A stretch of DNA of 31,986 bases from assembly GCF_905209685.1 (NCBI RefSeq), contig NZ_CAJLUB010000009.1, forward strand, positions 1 to 31,986, in the 5' to 3' direction. Both the position numbers and the translations under genes were made by a program. Source of the stretch: an uncultured Veillonella sp. Its GTDB lineage: Bacteria; Bacillota; Negativicutes; Veillonellales; Veillonellaceae. The notes below the pieces were generated by a model that saw nothing but the letters and a program-made list of their open reading frames with translations, made no database searches and was not told the DNA's origin. How positions within the stretch are numbered: the stretch's first letter is position 1; each line of letters opens with the position of its first letter. Positions 30,791-31,986 of this stretch are shown here, one piece after another.

Positions 30791-31986
30791 CTAATCTTTA
30801 AAACCCATTACTGAACGAACTGTCTTTAATACTTCAAGGAAAGCATCTAAATCTTCCTTACGAGTATATAGATACATACTTAGACGAGTGGATGCAGATA
30901 CATTGTAGAATGCACCTAATGGTTGTGCACAGTGGTGACCAGAACGAACACAAATACCCTTTGAATCTAAGATTGTAGCTACATCATGAGGATGTACATC
31001 ATCTACTGTAAATGCAATTACACCATGTTTTTCCTTAGGATTTTGAGAGCCAATTACGTGAACGTGAGGCAATGCAACAATCTTAGGAAGAATATATGCT
31101 ACAAGTTCCTCTTCATAGGCTTCAATAGCATCCATGCCAAAAGATTCTAAATAATCAATAGCTGCATGCAAGGAAACGGCACCATCAGCATTTGGAGTAC
31201 CTGCTTCGAACTTGTATGGAAGCTCATTAAATGTAGCTGTTTGCTCTTTTACATATTCAATCATGTCACCACCCAATAGGAATGGAGGCATAGCTTCTAA
31301 TAGTTCACGTTTACCATAGAGTACACCAATACCTTGGGATGCACACATTTTATGGCCAGAGAATACGAAGAAATCGCAATCTAATGCTTGAACGTCGATT
31401 TTTTTATGAGGTGTAGATTGAGCACCATCTAGAACAACAATAGCGCCTACAGAGTGAGCCTTTTCAGTTAATTCTTTTACTGGGAATTCCATACCAAGCA
31501 CGTTACTAACATGAGCAAAAGCGACAATTTTAGTATTTTCATCAATTTTATTGATTTCACCATCTTTTAAATGCCCATGTTCATCAAGGTACATGTATTC
31601 TAAAGTTGCCCCAGTTTGTTCTGCTACATATTGCCATGTTACAAGATTTGCATGATGCTCAGCAACAGTAATGACAATCTTGTCACCTTTTTTCACATTA
31701 TGAAGACCATAGCTATGGGCAATCAAGTTCATAGATTCCGTACTATTACGTGTAAACACGACTTCTTCACGTTCGCGAGCATTGATAAATTCAACTACGC
31801 GATCCCGTGCATTTTCATAGTCTTCAGATGCTTCAATAGCCAAAATATGAGAACCACGATGTGGATTACCATTACGTTGTGTCATATGTTCCACAACACG
31901 GTCAATTACGGACTGTGGAATTTGTGCAGTAGCACCGCTATCTAAATAGATAACGCGGTGCCCATTATGCTCTTTATGTAATATAG
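30791..31986 (-). CDS. sufS: cysteine desulfurase SufS (5' end beyond window)
   Basis: PLP enzyme releasing sulfur from cysteine for Fe-S cluster synthesis. The frame is open to the right edge. Upstream of the first in-window ATG (31894) it still encodes the family N-terminus, with HRVIYLDSGATAQIPQSVI, so the true start lies past 31986. Further landmarks are HRGSHILAIEAS, ERVVF-type RNSTESMN, the PLP-lysine loop FSGHKMCASQGIGVLYGK and the active cysteine in SGHHCAQPLG. About 398 codons are visible, close to the full length of about 405. It is followed by sufU at 14 bp. The other suf genes (sufBCD) are expected beyond the window. Confidence 0.95.
   Translation of the reverse strand, partial: ILHKEHNGHRVIYLDSGATAQIPQSVIDRVVEHMTQRNGNPHRGSHILAIEASEDYENARDRVVEFINAREREEVVFTRNSTESMNLIAHSYGLHNVKKGDKIVITVAEHHANLVTWQYVAEQTGATLEYMYLDEHGHLKDGEINKIDENTKIVAFAHVSNVLGMEFPVKELTEKAHSVGAIVVLDGAQSTPHKKIDVQALDCDFFVFSGHKMCASQGIGVLYGKRELLEAMPPFLLGGDMIEYVKEQTATFNELPYKFEAGTPNADGAVSLHAAIDYLESFGMDAIEAYEEELVAYILPKIVALPHVHVIGSQNPKEKHGVIAFTVDDVHPHDVATILDSKGICVRSGHHCAQPLGAFYNVSASTRLSMYLYTRKEDLDAFLEVLKTVRSVMGFKD

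Overview
The window looks like chromosomal DNA of a diderm Firmicute of the Negativicutes, most likely Veillonella or a close relative (an inference, no search was run). The DNA is AT-rich. It carries Firmicute gene order (ctsR-mcsA-mcsB-clpC-radA-yacL-ispDF-gltX-cysS-mrnC-rlmB-yacP-sigH) and a cysteine T-box. It also carries an RND efflux pump and a lipoprotein adaptor, which imply an outer membrane. All protein genes but one lie on the minus strand, so transcription runs from high to low coordinates. No mobile element, CRISPR array or tRNA gene was seen.

Layout from the right. The suf end (sufS, cut by the window edge, then sufU) is followed by a HAD phosphatase. A lone plus-strand gene encodes an S-adenosylmethionine decarboxylase-like protein that lacks the pyruvoyl-forming serine. 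It faces the HAD gene across two back-to-back terminators and is divergent from ctsR. Next come the protein-arginine-phosphorylation and Clp block ctsR-mcsA-mcsB, a 220 bp gap, clpC, an intercistronic terminator and radA, then yacL, ispDF and gltX. A sodium-coupled BASS-family transporter with its own promoter sits where B. subtilis has cysE. A promoter and cysteine T-box leader precede cysS-mrnC-rlmB-yacP. A separate promoter then drives sigH-secG, followed by a terminator and rnr-smpB.

Between smpB and the tmRNA gene ssrA, neighbours in many Firmicutes, lies a biotin operon: an ECF S-component-like membrane protein, bioW and bioF. A consensus promoter with two tandem BirA-like inverted repeats precedes it. 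ssrA has its own near-perfect promoter and terminator. Downstream are acrA-acrB with a promoter and an upstream 11-bp tandem repeat, then ppaC and the 5' part of pcrA, cut by the left edge.

Functionally the window joins protein quality control (CtsR/McsA/McsB/ClpC and SmpB/tmRNA/RNase R), RNA maturation (Mini-III, RlmB, Rae1-like), tRNA charging (GltX, CysS), isoprenoid synthesis, biotin synthesis from pimelate, efflux and Fe-S assembly. The least ordinary items are the serine-less AdoMetDC-like protein with a basic tail, the altered CtsR glycine loop with oddly spaced CtsR-like heptads, and the BirA-controlled S-component/bioW/bioF operon inserted in the trans-translation locus.
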